Assembly: GCA_001600355.1 (NCBI GenBank)
Contig: BCJU01000004.1
Span: forward strand, 1,364,001 to 1,428,000
DNA: 64,000 bases
Reading direction: 5' to 3'
Source: Meira nashicola
Taxonomy: Eukaryota > Basidiomycota > Exobasidiomycetes > Exobasidiales > Brachybasidiaceae
Position 1 is the stretch's first letter, and the number at the start of each line of letters is the position of its first letter. The notes under the pieces were generated by a model that saw only the letters and a program-made list of their open reading frames with translations, had not been told where the DNA came from and did not search any database. The position numbers were made by a program, and so were the translations under genes. Of this stretch, positions 1 through 10,150 are shown piece after piece.

Positions 1-481
1 ATGGCGTTTATTTGTACGAAAACAACAACAAGCAGAGGAAGGCAAAGGATCTTCAGATGATATTTTTGATCAAGTTGCTGAAGGGCAAGAAGCACACAGT
101 AGAATCATTTATGATGTCGCTTGGTGCGGTAATGATGTTTTTGCTACTTCATCGCGAGATGGAAATGTCAAACTTTGGGATGCCAATGTTGATGAGAATA
201 GAAAAGATGCTTTACCGACTGCAACACTCTCATTTAAAGATCCAATCACTGCCATTTCTGCAATTGATGAAAATTTCCTTGCAGTCGGAAGTGAAAAAGG
301 TCATGTTTGGCTCTATCAACGGGCTGGAAATTCTGATTGGGCAGCTATTCTCAAAATTCCAAATTTGCATGCTGATGCACTCAATGAACTCGCATGGCAA
401 CCTGTTTACGATCAAAAGCGCATCATTCTCGCATCTGCAGGTCAAGATCGTGCTGTACGTCTGACCGAATTTCTACTTTAA
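1..481 (+). CDS. ELP2: Elongator complex protein 2 (C-terminal part only)
   Basis: This is the 3' end of a gene cut by the window edge; the reading frame starting at base 2 is open to the TAA at 479-481, giving about 159 residues. It reads as the last WD40 blades of Elp2: WRLFVR near the start, then HSRIIYDVAW, ATSSRDGNVKLWD, VGSEKGHVWLYQ, ALNELAWQP and a closing LASAGQDRAVR. The HSRII...W and ALNELAW...LASAGQD pattern is characteristic of Elp2, the double-propeller subunit of the six-subunit Elongator complex, which modifies wobble uridine of tRNAs in the cytoplasm. The ATG-initiated frame at 12-464 is a shadow in another frame. The gene is convergent with PRP2, 39 nt away. The family call rests on the C-terminal third only. 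Confidence 0.75.
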   Translation, partial: WRLFVRKQQQAEEGKGSSDDIFDQVAEGQEAHSRIIYDVAWCGNDVFATSSRDGNVKLWDANVDENRKDALPTATLSFKDPITAISAIDENFLAVGSEKGHVWLYQRAGNSDWAAILKIPNLHADALNELAWQPVYDQKRIILASAGQDRAVRLTEFLL

Positions 482-520
482 AATATTGTTAAAATTACAT
501 GTAATGCTATTGTACAACGA

Positions 521-3500
521 TTAACGTGAAAAAGAAGCTCCTTGCCCTTTAGGCATCTTTTTGTTCTTGTCCGTCTCTCCCAAATCTTCTCGATTAAAAT
601 AGTGTGGTGCTACTTCGATTAACCATTCACCCTTTATTGTCATCAATGAGCGCATAAAGTTCTTGCTCGTCTCTACCAATTCATAATAGAGCACAAATTT
701 AGGCGGAGGTACTTCTTTAAATAAACAAGAAGAAGGATGAATGTGAACGTTTGCATTTTGCTTGATTGCCCTATATCCTCCTCCTCTTTGTAATTGTGCA
801 GTATTGCTAAAGTATCCTGCACATAAACTTTTCATTATCGGAACCAAATCCGAAGCATCTCGATTGGATTCAGGAACGATTTCAACGCGATCACATAATT
901 GTGCCAATTGATCACGTACGTCACGTACTCTAGAAAGAACTTTTGGTTGAACGAAATTTTCCATGCACCATTGATAGCTATAATTACTTTCTACCCATGC
1001 TTCCCAAACATTTAACATGGTAAACATATCCCCTCCGGTAGGATGACTTAACGCAGCTCGAGCTTTATCAGCATGCATCTTCTTGTCTTTAGGTCGATAA
1101 AAGAGTGCACTAGATTCTTGTAACATCGAGACAATCGAAAGAACTTCGTCAGTGCAATGATATTCTTCACTTGCAATGATAGCTTTGCTTAGCATAGGAT
1201 CCACTGGAAATTCTGCCATTCGTCTTCCAAGCTTGGTCAGCTCACCTCGATCGTTTAACGCTCCTAGAGCGTATAAAAGGCTCAAACTACGCATCAATGT
1301 ATCGGTCGGAGGTGGATCGAGGAAATCAAAATTGAGCAAGTCATTAATACCTAATGACTTCAAAAGCAAAACTACGTTGGAAAGATTTGTCCTTTGAATT
1401 TCTGGAGGTGTATGTGCTTCCATTTCATTTTCAAATGCCCATTTGGTGAACAATCGGAATGTTTTTCCTGGTCCAACTCGACCTGCTCTACCGGCACGTT
1501 GATTTGCTGAAGCTCTACTGCAAGGAACTACTGTCAAGCTAGACATTCCCGTTCTGGGATTATAACTATTTTGTTTAACAAATCCAGGATCGATAACAAA
1601 GACTACACCATCGATCGTAATTGAAGTTTCGGCAATATTTGTGGCCAGGACTACCTTTCGTGCACCTTCAGGTGTTGGTTCAAAGATCTTAGCTTGCATT
1701 TCTGAGGGAAGGTTGGCATAAATTGGACAAATGATCAATTCAGCGACTTTATTACCCAATGCACGTGAAGTTTCTTGAAGATTTTCCATTGCAGCATCAA
1801 TCTCATCTTGGCCAGTAAGGAAAACCAAAATATCTCCTTTAGGTTGGGTAGTATGGATTTGAAAGACTGTAGTGATGGCAGCGTGCAGATAATTCGCTTC
1901 AGGTTGTGGTGTGTAGTGAATATCGACTGGAAATCGCCTTCCTGGAACGTAGAAGATTGGAGCATCATCGAAATATCCACTAAACTTTTCTGCATTGATG
2001 GTTGCACTCGAAATGATTAATTTTAAATCTGGACGAAATCGTGCGACATCTTTGACCAATCCGAAAAGAATATCCGTACTTAGTGTACGTTCATGTGCTT
2101 CATCGATGATCAGACATGAATATCCAGCCAAATCAGGCTCTGTTAAGAATTCACGTAATAACATTCCATCTGTCATGTACTTCAACACTGTCACGTCTGA
2201 AGTACAATCTTCAAATCGAATGCTATAACCACACTCTCGTCCAAGCCTAACGCCCATTTCTTCAGCTACACGAGCTGCCACACTCATAGCTGCCACACGA
2301 CGAGGTTGTGTACATCCTACTTTCAATCCGCCTTTCGTATAGCCTGCTTCATGTAAGAATTGCGGCAATTGTGTAGTTTTCCCTGACCCTGTTTCACCGA
2401 CAACAACTAAAACTTGATGATCTGCGACAGCCTGAAGTAATTCTTCTCGAAGAGCATACACGGGTAATGATTTACGTACAGCTTCGATGGAATCTGCCTT
2501 TTTCTGAGCCTCTTGAATTTGTGCTCTTAGCTTTTCATCTTCAGGTCGCATTCCAAAAGCGTCTTCAAGCTTATCTGTTTGCATGACAAATTGAATCGTT
2601 TGACTTTCATCAAATACAAAGTCGTAATCTCCATCACCTTCACCTGCTGCTACTTCCTTTGTAGCCAATTTAGACCTTTGAATCTGTTCTTTTTCGAACA
2701 AATCCACTTCTGTGATATGATTAGCTTGAGATTCACGTTCCTGTCTTGCATCGACATATCTTTGATAAAGCGCTTGTTCTTTCTTTCTCTTATTGATCTT
2801 TCCTTGCTCAGTAATATAATCTTCCGGCATCACGTAACCTTGATCTCCATCGTCAATCTTGCTTCTCTCTTCCGCCAAACGCAAAACTTCTTTCTTGTAT
2901 TCTAAATCTTTAATTTCTCTTTTTGATAGCTTTTGGCCTCGAAAGAAGCGTTCTTCGTCACGAATCTCTTGTTTCAATAATTCGATTTGTTGCTGACTTC
3001 TCTTTGCTAAGTACTCTTGCCTACTACGCTCACGCAATCCTGGCATGGCCTCTTGCCGAGCATCAAGATCATCTGCTAATAAACGACGAGCGGCAACTTC
3101 TGGATTCAATTTGGCTGATGAAGAATCTTCCACGATCTTTTTAGTTGAATCTTTATCTTTATCTCGCATCCTTCGAGCAAATTCATCTCTTTCTGCTAGA
3201 TCTCGTATCCGCTCTCGTTCTTTCCGGGATTGTTCGGATTCATGATTGTCGGCATCACCATCTTCAACAGGTCTTTCTCTATGTTCTTTACGATCTGAAT
3301 CTTCTTCATTCTTACTTTTCTTCTTTTTGCGCTTTTCAGGCTTTATCCTGAGCTGCTCAACACCATCGTCTTCATCTACTAGAAGAGCATATCTTTTCCC
3401 TTTGCTATCACTTGTAGTCTTTTCTGCATTTTCAGATTGAGCTTGCTGCGATTTTGACGAAGAAGGACGAGGTATTCGATCATACAATTGTGTCACAAAA

Positions 3501-3679
3501 GCTTTTGATTCCGGACTTGCAGGTAATCCCATCGAAGAGAGTTTTGTGTACAGATCTGAAGATGATTTAGCACCTAATGCGCTGACCTGAACGAAATCGA
3601 CCAAAGTGGAATCCGATACGCCAAAAAGCCTGATCGCATTATCACCGATCCATCTTCGCAGATCTGAAGAGGAAGACAT
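521..3679 (-). CDS. PRP2: Pre-mRNA-splicing DEAH-box RNA helicase Prp2/DHX16
   Basis: This encodes a 1052-aa protein on one uninterrupted exon. All DEAH-family motifs are visible: Walker A GETGSGKTTQ at about residue 425, DEAH at about 524, SAT (SSATINAEKFS), and motif VI QRAGRAGR, followed by the winged-helix/ratchet and OB-fold regions. The N-terminal about 390 residues are charged and coiled-coil-like (many K/E/R). The opening SSSSDLRRWIGD and the overall length fit Prp2/DHX16 (about 1040 aa) rather than Prp22, which carries an S1 domain, or Prp43, which is shorter. Prp2 activates the spliceosome before the first transesterification. I set the start at the ATG at 3679 because the frame upstream of it begins only with a TTG codon. 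It is divergent from RBX1. Confidence 0.9.
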   Translation of the reverse strand: MSSSSDLRRWIGDNAIRLFGVSDSTLVDFVQVSALGAKSSSDLYTKLSSMGLPASPESKAFVTQLYDRIPRPSSSKSQQAQSENAEKTTSDSKGKRYALLVDEDDGVEQLRIKPEKRKKKKSKNEEDSDRKEHRERPVEDGDADNHESEQSRKERERIRDLAERDEFARRMRDKDKDSTKKIVEDSSSAKLNPEVAARRLLADDLDARQEAMPGLRERSRQEYLAKRSQQQIELLKQEIRDEERFFRGQKLSKREIKDLEYKKEVLRLAEERSKIDDGDQGYVMPEDYITEQGKINKRKKEQALYQRYVDARQERESQANHITEVDLFEKEQIQRSKLATKEVAAGEGDGDYDFVFDESQTIQFVMQTDKLEDAFGMRPEDEKLRAQIQEAQKKADSIEAVRKSLPVYALREELLQAVADHQVLVVVGETGSGKTTQLPQFLHEAGYTKGGLKVGCTQPRRVAAMSVAARVAEEMGVRLGRECGYSIRFEDCTSDVTVLKYMTDGMLLREFLTEPDLAGYSCLIIDEAHERTLSTDILFGLVKDVARFRPDLKLIISSATINAEKFSGYFDDAPIFYVPGRRFPVDIHYTPQPEANYLHAAITTVFQIHTTQPKGDILVFLTGQDEIDAAMENLQETSRALGNKVAELIICPIYANLPSEMQAKIFEPTPEGARKVVLATNIAETSITIDGVVFVIDPGFVKQNSYNPRTGMSSLTVVPCSRASANQRAGRAGRVGPGKTFRLFTKWAFENEMEAHTPPEIQRTNLSNVVLLLKSLGINDLLNFDFLDPPPTDTLMRSLSLLYALGALNDRGELTKLGRRMAEFPVDPMLSKAIIASEEYHCTDEVLSIVSMLQESSALFYRPKDKKMHADKARAALSHPTGGDMFTMLNVWEAWVESNYSYQWCMENFVQPKVLSRVRDVRDQLAQLCDRVEIVPESNRDASDLVPIMKSLCAGYFSNTAQLQRGGGYRAIKQNANVHIHPSSCLFKEVPPPKFVLYYELVETSKNFMRSLMTIKGEWLIEVAPHYFNREDLGETDKNKKMPKGQGASFSR

Positions 3680-4003
3680 TCTTACTTTATTTTGCAAGTC
3701 CTCCTCCCATCACTTAATGTACCTATTGAATGATTGTCAGAATTGAGAGAATTAACGAAATGTCTTTTTGTCAAAAATATAAATTTTTAAGAAAATCCCC
3801 TCCACGCACAGGACAGAAAAGACGCGACGAGATGGAGAAGCTGCATGCAGGACTTTTTTTTAGCTCCATCTTAGCTCAGTCGAACAGTCTACCAATTCAC
3901 AACTGGGGCCGTACTCAATTCAAGTGATTGTTCTTGTAAATCTTTCCACAAAGTCAATCTTCAATCTACATAACATCCATACCCATTGCAAGCATTTTAC
4001 ACA
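3680..4003. promoter_or_regulatory. Divergent promoter PRP2/RBX1
   Basis: This 324-nt region separates two divergent start codons, so it should hold both promoters. An exact TGCATGCA palindrome lies at 3842-3849, a motif that recurs in other intergenic regions of the window. A pyrimidine-rich stretch with CAAT-like sequence precedes the RBX1 start. No clear TATA box was seen for either gene. Confidence 0.5.
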
Positions 4004-4655
<652 letters not shown>

Positions 4656-5166
4656 AATTCTAACCAAACACAATCAAAGCATACAATTTCTCGGATTCCG
4701 ATATGATTACACTCCATCTGTATATTTTTACCCTCAAGCTTAATCGATTCCTTTTTGTCAAGATCAGTGTATGCATACCTGCCACAATTGTTTCCGCATA
4801 CGCAGAACGAATTCTTAGGTTTCAGACCTGAAGATTGTTGAACACATTCTCATGCGGCGTTTTGCGTATTGCCTGATGAAAATATTAAATAAAAGCCAAG
4901 GAAGATTGTCGTCGGCGTAACGATTACACAGCTTCCATCGATCTCACTATTTGTGTATAGCGATGTTTGTGTTTTGTCACTATGATGGCTGACAAAAGCA
5001 GTGCTCTATACACGTTTTAAGTGATCAGACATTATAATTTAAACGCCTCCAACAAACACAGGAAGGCAATAGGCGTCTTTTTGCATACCACATAATACGT
5101 ATTTATGACGCCGTGCGCCTCAAGATCTTAGCAAGAAGTGACTGAATTGGATTTTAATGATAGATT
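4656..5166. other. Intergenic region after RBX1
   Basis: No coding signal was seen here. It starts with the RBX1 3' end, including a TGTATATT at about 45-65 nt past the stop that resembles but does not match a Pumilio site, and ends at the TATA box of the next gene. The remainder is AT-leaning sequence without recognisable RNA structure. Confidence 0.4.
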
Positions 5167-5174
5167 TATAAAAG
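5167..5174 (+). promoter_or_regulatory. TATA box (TATAAAAG) of the secreted repeat-protein gene
   Basis: TATAAAAG lies about 150 nt upstream of the ATG at 5323 and is followed by a pyrimidine-rich tract (5190-5220), a common arrangement for fungal transcription starts. It implies a 5' leader of roughly 100-120 nt. It also argues against any coding use of the open frame before 5323, which has no ATG. Confidence 0.6.
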
Positions 5175-5322
5175 GCCCTAAGATTTGCTTTTCCTTACCC
5201 TTTCCTTTTCCTCATCAACTTTGGACTGGATCCACATTTGCTTCTTATACTTTTTAATAGACTTCTACTATTTACTCTTTGACGCCGGTCGTCTAATCAA
5301 ATCAACTTTGAAAGTAACAAAA

Positions 5323-6153
5323 ATGAAGACGGCATCTCTTTTGGCTTTGTTGTTTTTTATAGGCTTAGCAATTAGCTCTCCTCTTCCAAGTCCATATGAT
5401 ATTTTGCAACATCAAAATAACGATGATCCAGTAGGAACAAGTACAGTTTTACATCATATGCTTAATGCAGAAGATCGTGTTTTACACATCGTTCATCCAG
5501 ACGGTACAACTCATTCTATGACTTTATTACCAACATCTGCAATTCATTCAACTACTGGTACGCCTGAAGTTCTTTTTGCTCCACATGTTGCAAACGTTCA
5601 TTATAATCCAACAACTTCTACTCAACAACATGAATTCAATTCTTATACTTCTCATCCTCCTTTCGCACCTGCTGCTCCACAACCATCAACGAATAATTCA
5701 ACTCCTGAACCACCTGCTTCTAGCTTAGAACAACATAAAGCTCTTGGCGGTCCATTAACACCTTCTGCTTCTTTGGCTTCACATAATGCTACCGTGACAC
5801 CACATGAAGGTGAAGAAAAGAAACCTGAACCTGCAGCAGGTGGTGAAAAGAAAGCCGCCGAAGAGAAGAAACCAGAAGGTGAAAAAAAGCCTGAAGGCGA
5901 AAAAAAACCTGAAGGTGAAAAAAAGCCTGAAGATGAAAAGAAGGCCGAAGAGGAAAAGAAAGCCGAAGGTGAAAAAAAGCCTGAAGAAGAAAAGAAAGCC
6001 GAAGGTGAAAAAAAGCCTGAAGAAGAAAAGAAAGCTGACGAAAAGAAACATGAAGATGATCACCCAAACAGTTCTTTTGCTAAACGTGATACTATCGTTC
6101 TGCCAGTCTTATCTTTGGTCGGTGCTGCAGTCGGTGCACTATTCATTCTTTGA
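5323..6153 (+). CDS. Secreted, probably GPI-anchored Lys/Glu/Pro-repeat protein
   Basis: This encodes 276 aa. A signal peptide (MKTASLLALLFFIGLAISS) is followed by a polar domain, a proline/serine region with NNST and NATV glycosylation sites, then about 80 residues of near-perfect EKKPEG/EKKAEE units. The end has a dibasic KR (possible Kex2 site) just before a C-terminal hydrophobic tail (VLPVLSLVGAAVGALFIL), as in GPI-anchored fungal wall proteins. No family recognised; the architecture suggests a cell-surface protein. The start is the first ATG after the TATA box. Residues 1-120 show no obvious homology to known adhesins. The gene is convergent with MDM10, 108 nt apart. Confidence 0.8.
   Translation: MKTASLLALLFFIGLAISSPLPSPYDILQHQNNDDPVGTSTVLHHMLNAEDRVLHIVHPDGTTHSMTLLPTSAIHSTTGTPEVLFAPHVANVHYNPTTSTQQHEFNSYTSHPPFAPAAPQPSTNNSTPEPPASSLEQHKALGGPLTPSASLASHNATVTPHEGEEKKPEPAAGGEKKAAEEKKPEGEKKPEGEKKPEGEKKPEDEKKAEEEKKAEGEKKPEEEKKAEGEKKPEEEKKADEKKHEDDHPNSSFAKRDTIVLPVLSLVGAAVGALFIL
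5860..6050 (+). repeat. In-frame tandem repeat encoding EKKPEG/EKKAEE
   Basis: About ten 15-24-nt units of the type GAAAAGAAACCTGAAGGT lie in tandem inside the secreted-protein gene. The units vary at wobble positions and by PEG/AEE/AEG/PEE, so the array is old or selected. The repeat creates long spurious open frames on the other strand and in the other + frame. Repeat number is likely to vary between strains, as in other fungal surface proteins. Confidence 0.85.
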
Positions 6154-6248
6154 TCGACAATGCTCGTTTAGAACCATTCTTGCTGTTTGGGTATATATTC
6201 GCAGAGGGTTTCCAGCATAAACCTCTTCTATAAATACATGATTACTTT

Positions 6249-6256
6249 TGTATATA
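6249..6256 (+). promoter_or_regulatory. Candidate Pumilio recognition element (TGTATATA)
   Basis: An exact match to the UGUANAUA octamer lies about 96 nt beyond the stop of the secreted repeat-protein gene, in sense orientation. The Pumilio protein encoded at 11952-15614 has the repeat code predicted for this sequence. A single octamer in AT-rich DNA can arise by chance. Confidence 0.3.
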
Positions 6257-6261
6257 TTTTT

Positions 6262-8097
6262 TCACCTTCCATCTTGAGAGAAATAGATTACATCTATACC
6301 AACCGCTCTTAAAGGTCTCCCTGATCCTAATCCTCCCATAGCTTCATTTGAGGAAACATCTCCACGAATTCCAACGCTTACCAAACAATTACGCATCTTT
6401 CCTTCCCATAAAAGAGCAGCTATACCAGATGTTGAGATACGAGCTTTCAATACACCCAAAGCAGAAGGTGTAGAAGAATGTACGGTATCATTCGACATCG
6501 TATCTGGCATAGAAGAAGGGATCAGCGGAGTCGTATCATCCGGAATGTGTGACGAATCCACATCTACTTTGGGTGCTATGAGCTGTGCATCAAGCGCCGG
6601 TCTGACTTCTACATCATCGCCGTGAACGCTTCCACTCTCACGCAATGACCATATACGGCCTACGTTTGAATTCGAGGATAAAGACTGAGCTGATAAATTT
6701 CTGTCTCGTAGCGAGAGACCATCTTGTTCCCTTGCACTGAGACTTCGATCAACTGCTCGCGGTCCTGAGGTGACTGTGCTGCTTTCTGCTTCTTCCTTTT
6801 CGGTTATCTTGGTAGCGGATGTTAATGTGGATATTGCTGCTTCTTTGATAGTGTTGGGTAATGTATTCGATCGAAGCCAATATTCGGCACCTACAGTCAA
6901 TTCAGATTCGTACGAGTATACATTGAAATCAAATCGAGAGCAAGCAACGATGTCACGAGTCATTCTTGCAGCATACGCTGTACTCAAATGACCCATCATG
7001 GGATTGAGCGTTGCTGTGATTGTTGTCGGAGGTTGGCTGGGTGTAAGGGAAGATGGTCCTCCGTCTGCTCCAGCAGCAATCAAACCTGATGTTGGATTGC
7101 CCATCAAAGTAGAAGCGGCCATAGCTGCAGGTAGACTTGCTTCTGGAAGCGTGGTAAATCGCATACCTGTTGATAGACCAGCACTCTTTTCCAATGGACT
7201 GAAGAACAATTCTGCTCCAACACTGAAACGGCCTTGTAAACCTCCTCCGACAGCATTTTCCAATCCACTTTCCTCATCTACTCGTTGCCTTCTGCTTTGT
7301 TCTTGATCTGAAGGATAAATGTTGCCATTCACACCTGTACCATTACTATTTTCTGCTAATTCTATGTGACCCAAATTGTGTAATACACGAAAGCCCAACA
7401 AGCCATCATCGACCGAATAGCTATATTCCGTAAACCAACGACCTGTATCACGTTGAAGATTGAAGTGTAGATTAGTAGATCCGGGCGGGGGACCTGCTGC
7501 GATTGCAGGGGCAGTGGCCACACTATCCGCATTCGCTTTTTCCGTTGTGGTCGAATAGGAAGATTGAGAGCTTAGCCCGAGCGGATTGCGAGGTGGCATA
7601 GAAATTGCAGTAGCAAGCAATTGCCAGGTTGGCGATAGTCTTGTTGCTACAAGAGCATCTACACGAGCACTGGGTATATGCATACAACCATATAACAAAT
7701 AATCTCGCTTATCCACTCTTCTTCCTGCTTGCCATACCTGATCTTTGCCTAGTGGTCTTCTAGGCGAATCGATTATGCGGAAATGGTCTACTAGCTCTTT
7801 GAATCGAATATCCTTACTACTCCCTCCCAGCTCCAAAGGTTTTGGAATGCCATCATTATCCTCGATCGAAGCAAAGATATAACCTAAAGCTCCAGTTAAA
7901 GTAGGAAGTGCACGTAAACGATAATTGGTGAAAAAAGGCGGAGAAGGTGAAGCGGAAATCGATAAAGAAAGTCCATGTGGGATAGCGAAATCCAATACAG
8001 ATTGAGATGAATTTGTCAGGTAAAGGTATGAATTAAACGGATTCCATTCCGTTTGGGTATAATACCTGCGTAACACATGAGCTACAAAATCGTGCAT
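6262..8097 (-). CDS. MDM10: Mitochondrial distribution and morphology protein Mdm10 (ERMES)
   Basis: This encodes 611 aa, intronless. The N-terminus matches the Mdm10 beta-barrel: TEWNPFNSYLYLTNSSQSVL, DFAIPHGLSLSIS, and FFTNYRLRALPTLTGALGY. Later blocks also fit (GRRVDKRDYLLYGCMHIPSA, and MTRDIVACSRFDFNVYSYESELTVGAEYW). Mdm10 sits in the mitochondrial outer membrane. There it forms the ER-mitochondria encounter structure with Mdm12, Mdm34 and Mmm1, and assists the SAM complex in assembling Tom40. The yeast protein is 493 aa; here Ser/Thr/Pro-rich insertions of several dozen residues lie between strands (after about residues 180, 260, 340 and 440). Such insertions are common in basidiomycete Mdm10. 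It is convergent with the secreted-protein gene and divergent from the unknown gene at 8396. Confidence 0.88.
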   Translation of the reverse strand: MHDFVAHVLRRYYTQTEWNPFNSYLYLTNSSQSVLDFAIPHGLSLSISASPSPPFFTNYRLRALPTLTGALGYIFASIEDNDGIPKPLELGGSSKDIRFKELVDHFRIIDSPRRPLGKDQVWQAGRRVDKRDYLLYGCMHIPSARVDALVATRLSPTWQLLATAISMPPRNPLGLSSQSSYSTTTEKANADSVATAPAIAAGPPPGSTNLHFNLQRDTGRWFTEYSYSVDDGLLGFRVLHNLGHIELAENSNGTGVNGNIYPSDQEQSRRQRVDEESGLENAVGGGLQGRFSVGAELFFSPLEKSAGLSTGMRFTTLPEASLPAAMAASTLMGNPTSGLIAAGADGGPSSLTPSQPPTTITATLNPMMGHLSTAYAARMTRDIVACSRFDFNVYSYESELTVGAEYWLRSNTLPNTIKEAAISTLTSATKITEKEEAESSTVTSGPRAVDRSLSAREQDGLSLRDRNLSAQSLSSNSNVGRIWSLRESGSVHGDDVEVRPALDAQLIAPKVDVDSSHIPDDTTPLIPSSMPDTMSNDTVHSSTPSALGVLKARISTSGIAALLWEGKMRNCLVSVGIRGDVSSNEAMGGLGSGRPLRAVGIDVIYFSQDGR

Positions 8098-8395
8098 TCT
8101 TATTTTGTGATGGTATGTCTGTGATGGGAATTGAGAAGGTTTGTTTGAATACTGTTCTTATGCCTTGTGTTGTTCTTTTTTTTTGTTTGAGCTTTGCGCG
8201 TGAGGCTGAAAATGTTGTGTGTGAGTAAGGTCAAGCGCGTAAATTGTGCTTGAATGAATGCGCTACATGATTGGAGGATGGCATTGAGTGCATTTAGACT
8301 TCCTTCTGGTGAATGCAGACAACTTCATACTTCTCATACTTTCTCACCCTATTCTAATTTCTTACCACCAATTAGACTTTCTTTGTCGTATCACG

Positions 8396-9931
8396 ATGAA
8401 TCCTTTCAATGAATCTTACCTTGACACTTCTGAGAATTTTATGATGATGGGCGGTGAAACACAAATTGAAGCAGACGGTGATGATGTATTTTTTTCACAG
8501 ATTGATGCTTTTGCCAGACAACTCCAAGTTTTCAGAGATGATGAAAGTGTAACTTTATCTCCAAACACTACCATGTCGCCAGGTACTCCATCTTCTACAC
8601 AAGCTGTCGAAGTCGAAGCAGCACCTGCACCAGTACATGTAAACACAGACCAAAGTGTAAACCTCTTTACTGGTCTTAGCAACAATTTGGATGCAATCTT
8701 GTCTAATGCAGCATTTGCTCCAACACCTCAACAGCAACAAGCTCCACCGATTAGGCCACACCGTACTCTTTTCCCACAAAATCATTTTTCAAATTTAAGT
8801 AAACAAAATCAAAAAAATCTTCAAGCGGCCCGAAATATTTTGTCAACGTTGAAAGTTCTTGCGATCAACGAAAATCCACGTGGAAGTAGATACACTTTGA
8901 TGAGCGAGAAGAATGCAGTGCTTTCAATGTCAGCCAATTATACGTTGAATATAGAAGTAAATCAAAATCAACCAATTTCAGACCTTTTAAAACGCGGATT
9001 TAGCAAATATGACCATGTTCCGTCAAAGAAAGATTTCAACCGTGATAGTACAAACGTTGGTCGTACCCGATTCAAAGACTGTGCCGAACGTGCTTTTTTG
9101 ATGGTAGCCGTTCGTTTATTACGTCACAAATTCATGTATGAGCCACCTGCAGGAACAAACAAACACTATGCAAGTGATTTTGAAGCACTTTTACCTAAAT
9201 CTTCAATGTGTAAAAACAAACGTCTTTTTGTGAAAAGATCAAAAGACCTTTGTAGGATTATTGTTGCTTGTGGTCATCCATGTATCATTTTAATTCTCGT
9301 TCGAATTGCAATTCGCAGAGGTATACAATTGACAGAGTTATTGGATCGTTTGCCTATCCAACAATTTTGTCATTTTCTCTCTACTGGTCAAGTTTGTGAA
9401 ACTAACTTACACGCAGGTCCTTCTACTCGAACAAATTCTGGTCATCAAGTTGAACTGGACCTTTTATATGCTCGTGAATACATTTTAATGCCTTTATTGT
9501 GTATTGCCAGTCAACGTGTTCCTCAAACTTTTTTCATGTTTGATGGTAACGTTGTATTCAATGTACAAGCTTGTTTGACAGCAATCGTTCCACATGCATT
9601 TCGATCTCGTTATGCAGCCTTTCTTCGAAGTGAAGTTCGTCATGATGCATGGGATTCTGGAGAAGTAGTAGTAGAAACATCTTGTCTTGCCGAAAATGAT
9701 CGAATGCTTGGTCCGACTAAACAAAACGATCCAGATGAAATTTCAGATCCGAGTGATGATGAAGAATCAATAAATGAATCACAATGTCGTGAAGCGGAAT
9801 ATTCCATTCGAAAAGATAAACGAACCTTTCACAATTTTAATTTTGCAAAATATTCTGTCATCGAGGAAGTGATTAATAATCCACCTGCATTCTTAAAGAA
9901 CAGAGTCCTGAATTTAACAACAGATGATTAA
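8396..9931 (+). CDS. Conserved-looking protein of unknown function (511 aa)
   Basis: No family recognised. The first about 150 residues are acidic/polar and low complexity (DVFFSQIDAFARQLQ, QQQQ run). From about residue 165 to 470 the protein looks globular, with SRYTLMSEKNAVLSM, a basic helix KNKRLFVKRSKDLCRIIV, and hydrophobic HPCIILILVRIAIRRGIQ. It also has several Cys residues and an acidic DPDEISDPSDDEE stretch near the C-terminus. There is no signal peptide and no clear membrane segment, so it is probably intracellular. I chose ATG 8396 because upstream in-frame codons lack an ATG. A nuclear or RNA-linked role would be a guess. Confidence 0.75.
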   Translation: MNPFNESYLDTSENFMMMGGETQIEADGDDVFFSQIDAFARQLQVFRDDESVTLSPNTTMSPGTPSSTQAVEVEAAPAPVHVNTDQSVNLFTGLSNNLDAILSNAAFAPTPQQQQAPPIRPHRTLFPQNHFSNLSKQNQKNLQAARNILSTLKVLAINENPRGSRYTLMSEKNAVLSMSANYTLNIEVNQNQPISDLLKRGFSKYDHVPSKKDFNRDSTNVGRTRFKDCAERAFLMVAVRLLRHKFMYEPPAGTNKHYASDFEALLPKSSMCKNKRLFVKRSKDLCRIIVACGHPCIILILVRIAIRRGIQLTELLDRLPIQQFCHFLSTGQVCETNLHAGPSTRTNSGHQVELDLLYAREYILMPLLCIASQRVPQTFFMFDGNVVFNVQACLTAIVPHAFRSRYAAFLRSEVRHDAWDSGEVVVETSCLAENDRMLGPTKQNDPDEISDPSDDEESINESQCREAEYSIRKDKRTFHNFNFAKYSVIEEVINNPPAFLKNRVLNLTTDD

Positions 9932-10150
9932 AAGCATTTATGTTCTTGCATCTGTATATTAATGTAGTCTTTTTTGTATCAATCATTCTCAACAGTCTGA
10001 CAAATTACAGAACAAAACAATATTTTTTATGGTGACAGAATAAAAGATAGGTTCTCTACATGAAAGATAGGTCATGTGGGTAGACAAATGTTTTGCAATC
10101 AATTGCAAAACTTCTATAAGTATCAATATTGTAATTGAATGTATGCGTCC

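Noticed and set aside
5779..6067. Overlapping minus-strand frames of about 90 codons rich in Phe and Leu
   Set aside because: They are the antisense image of the Lys/Glu/Pro repeat and disappear if the repeat number changes.
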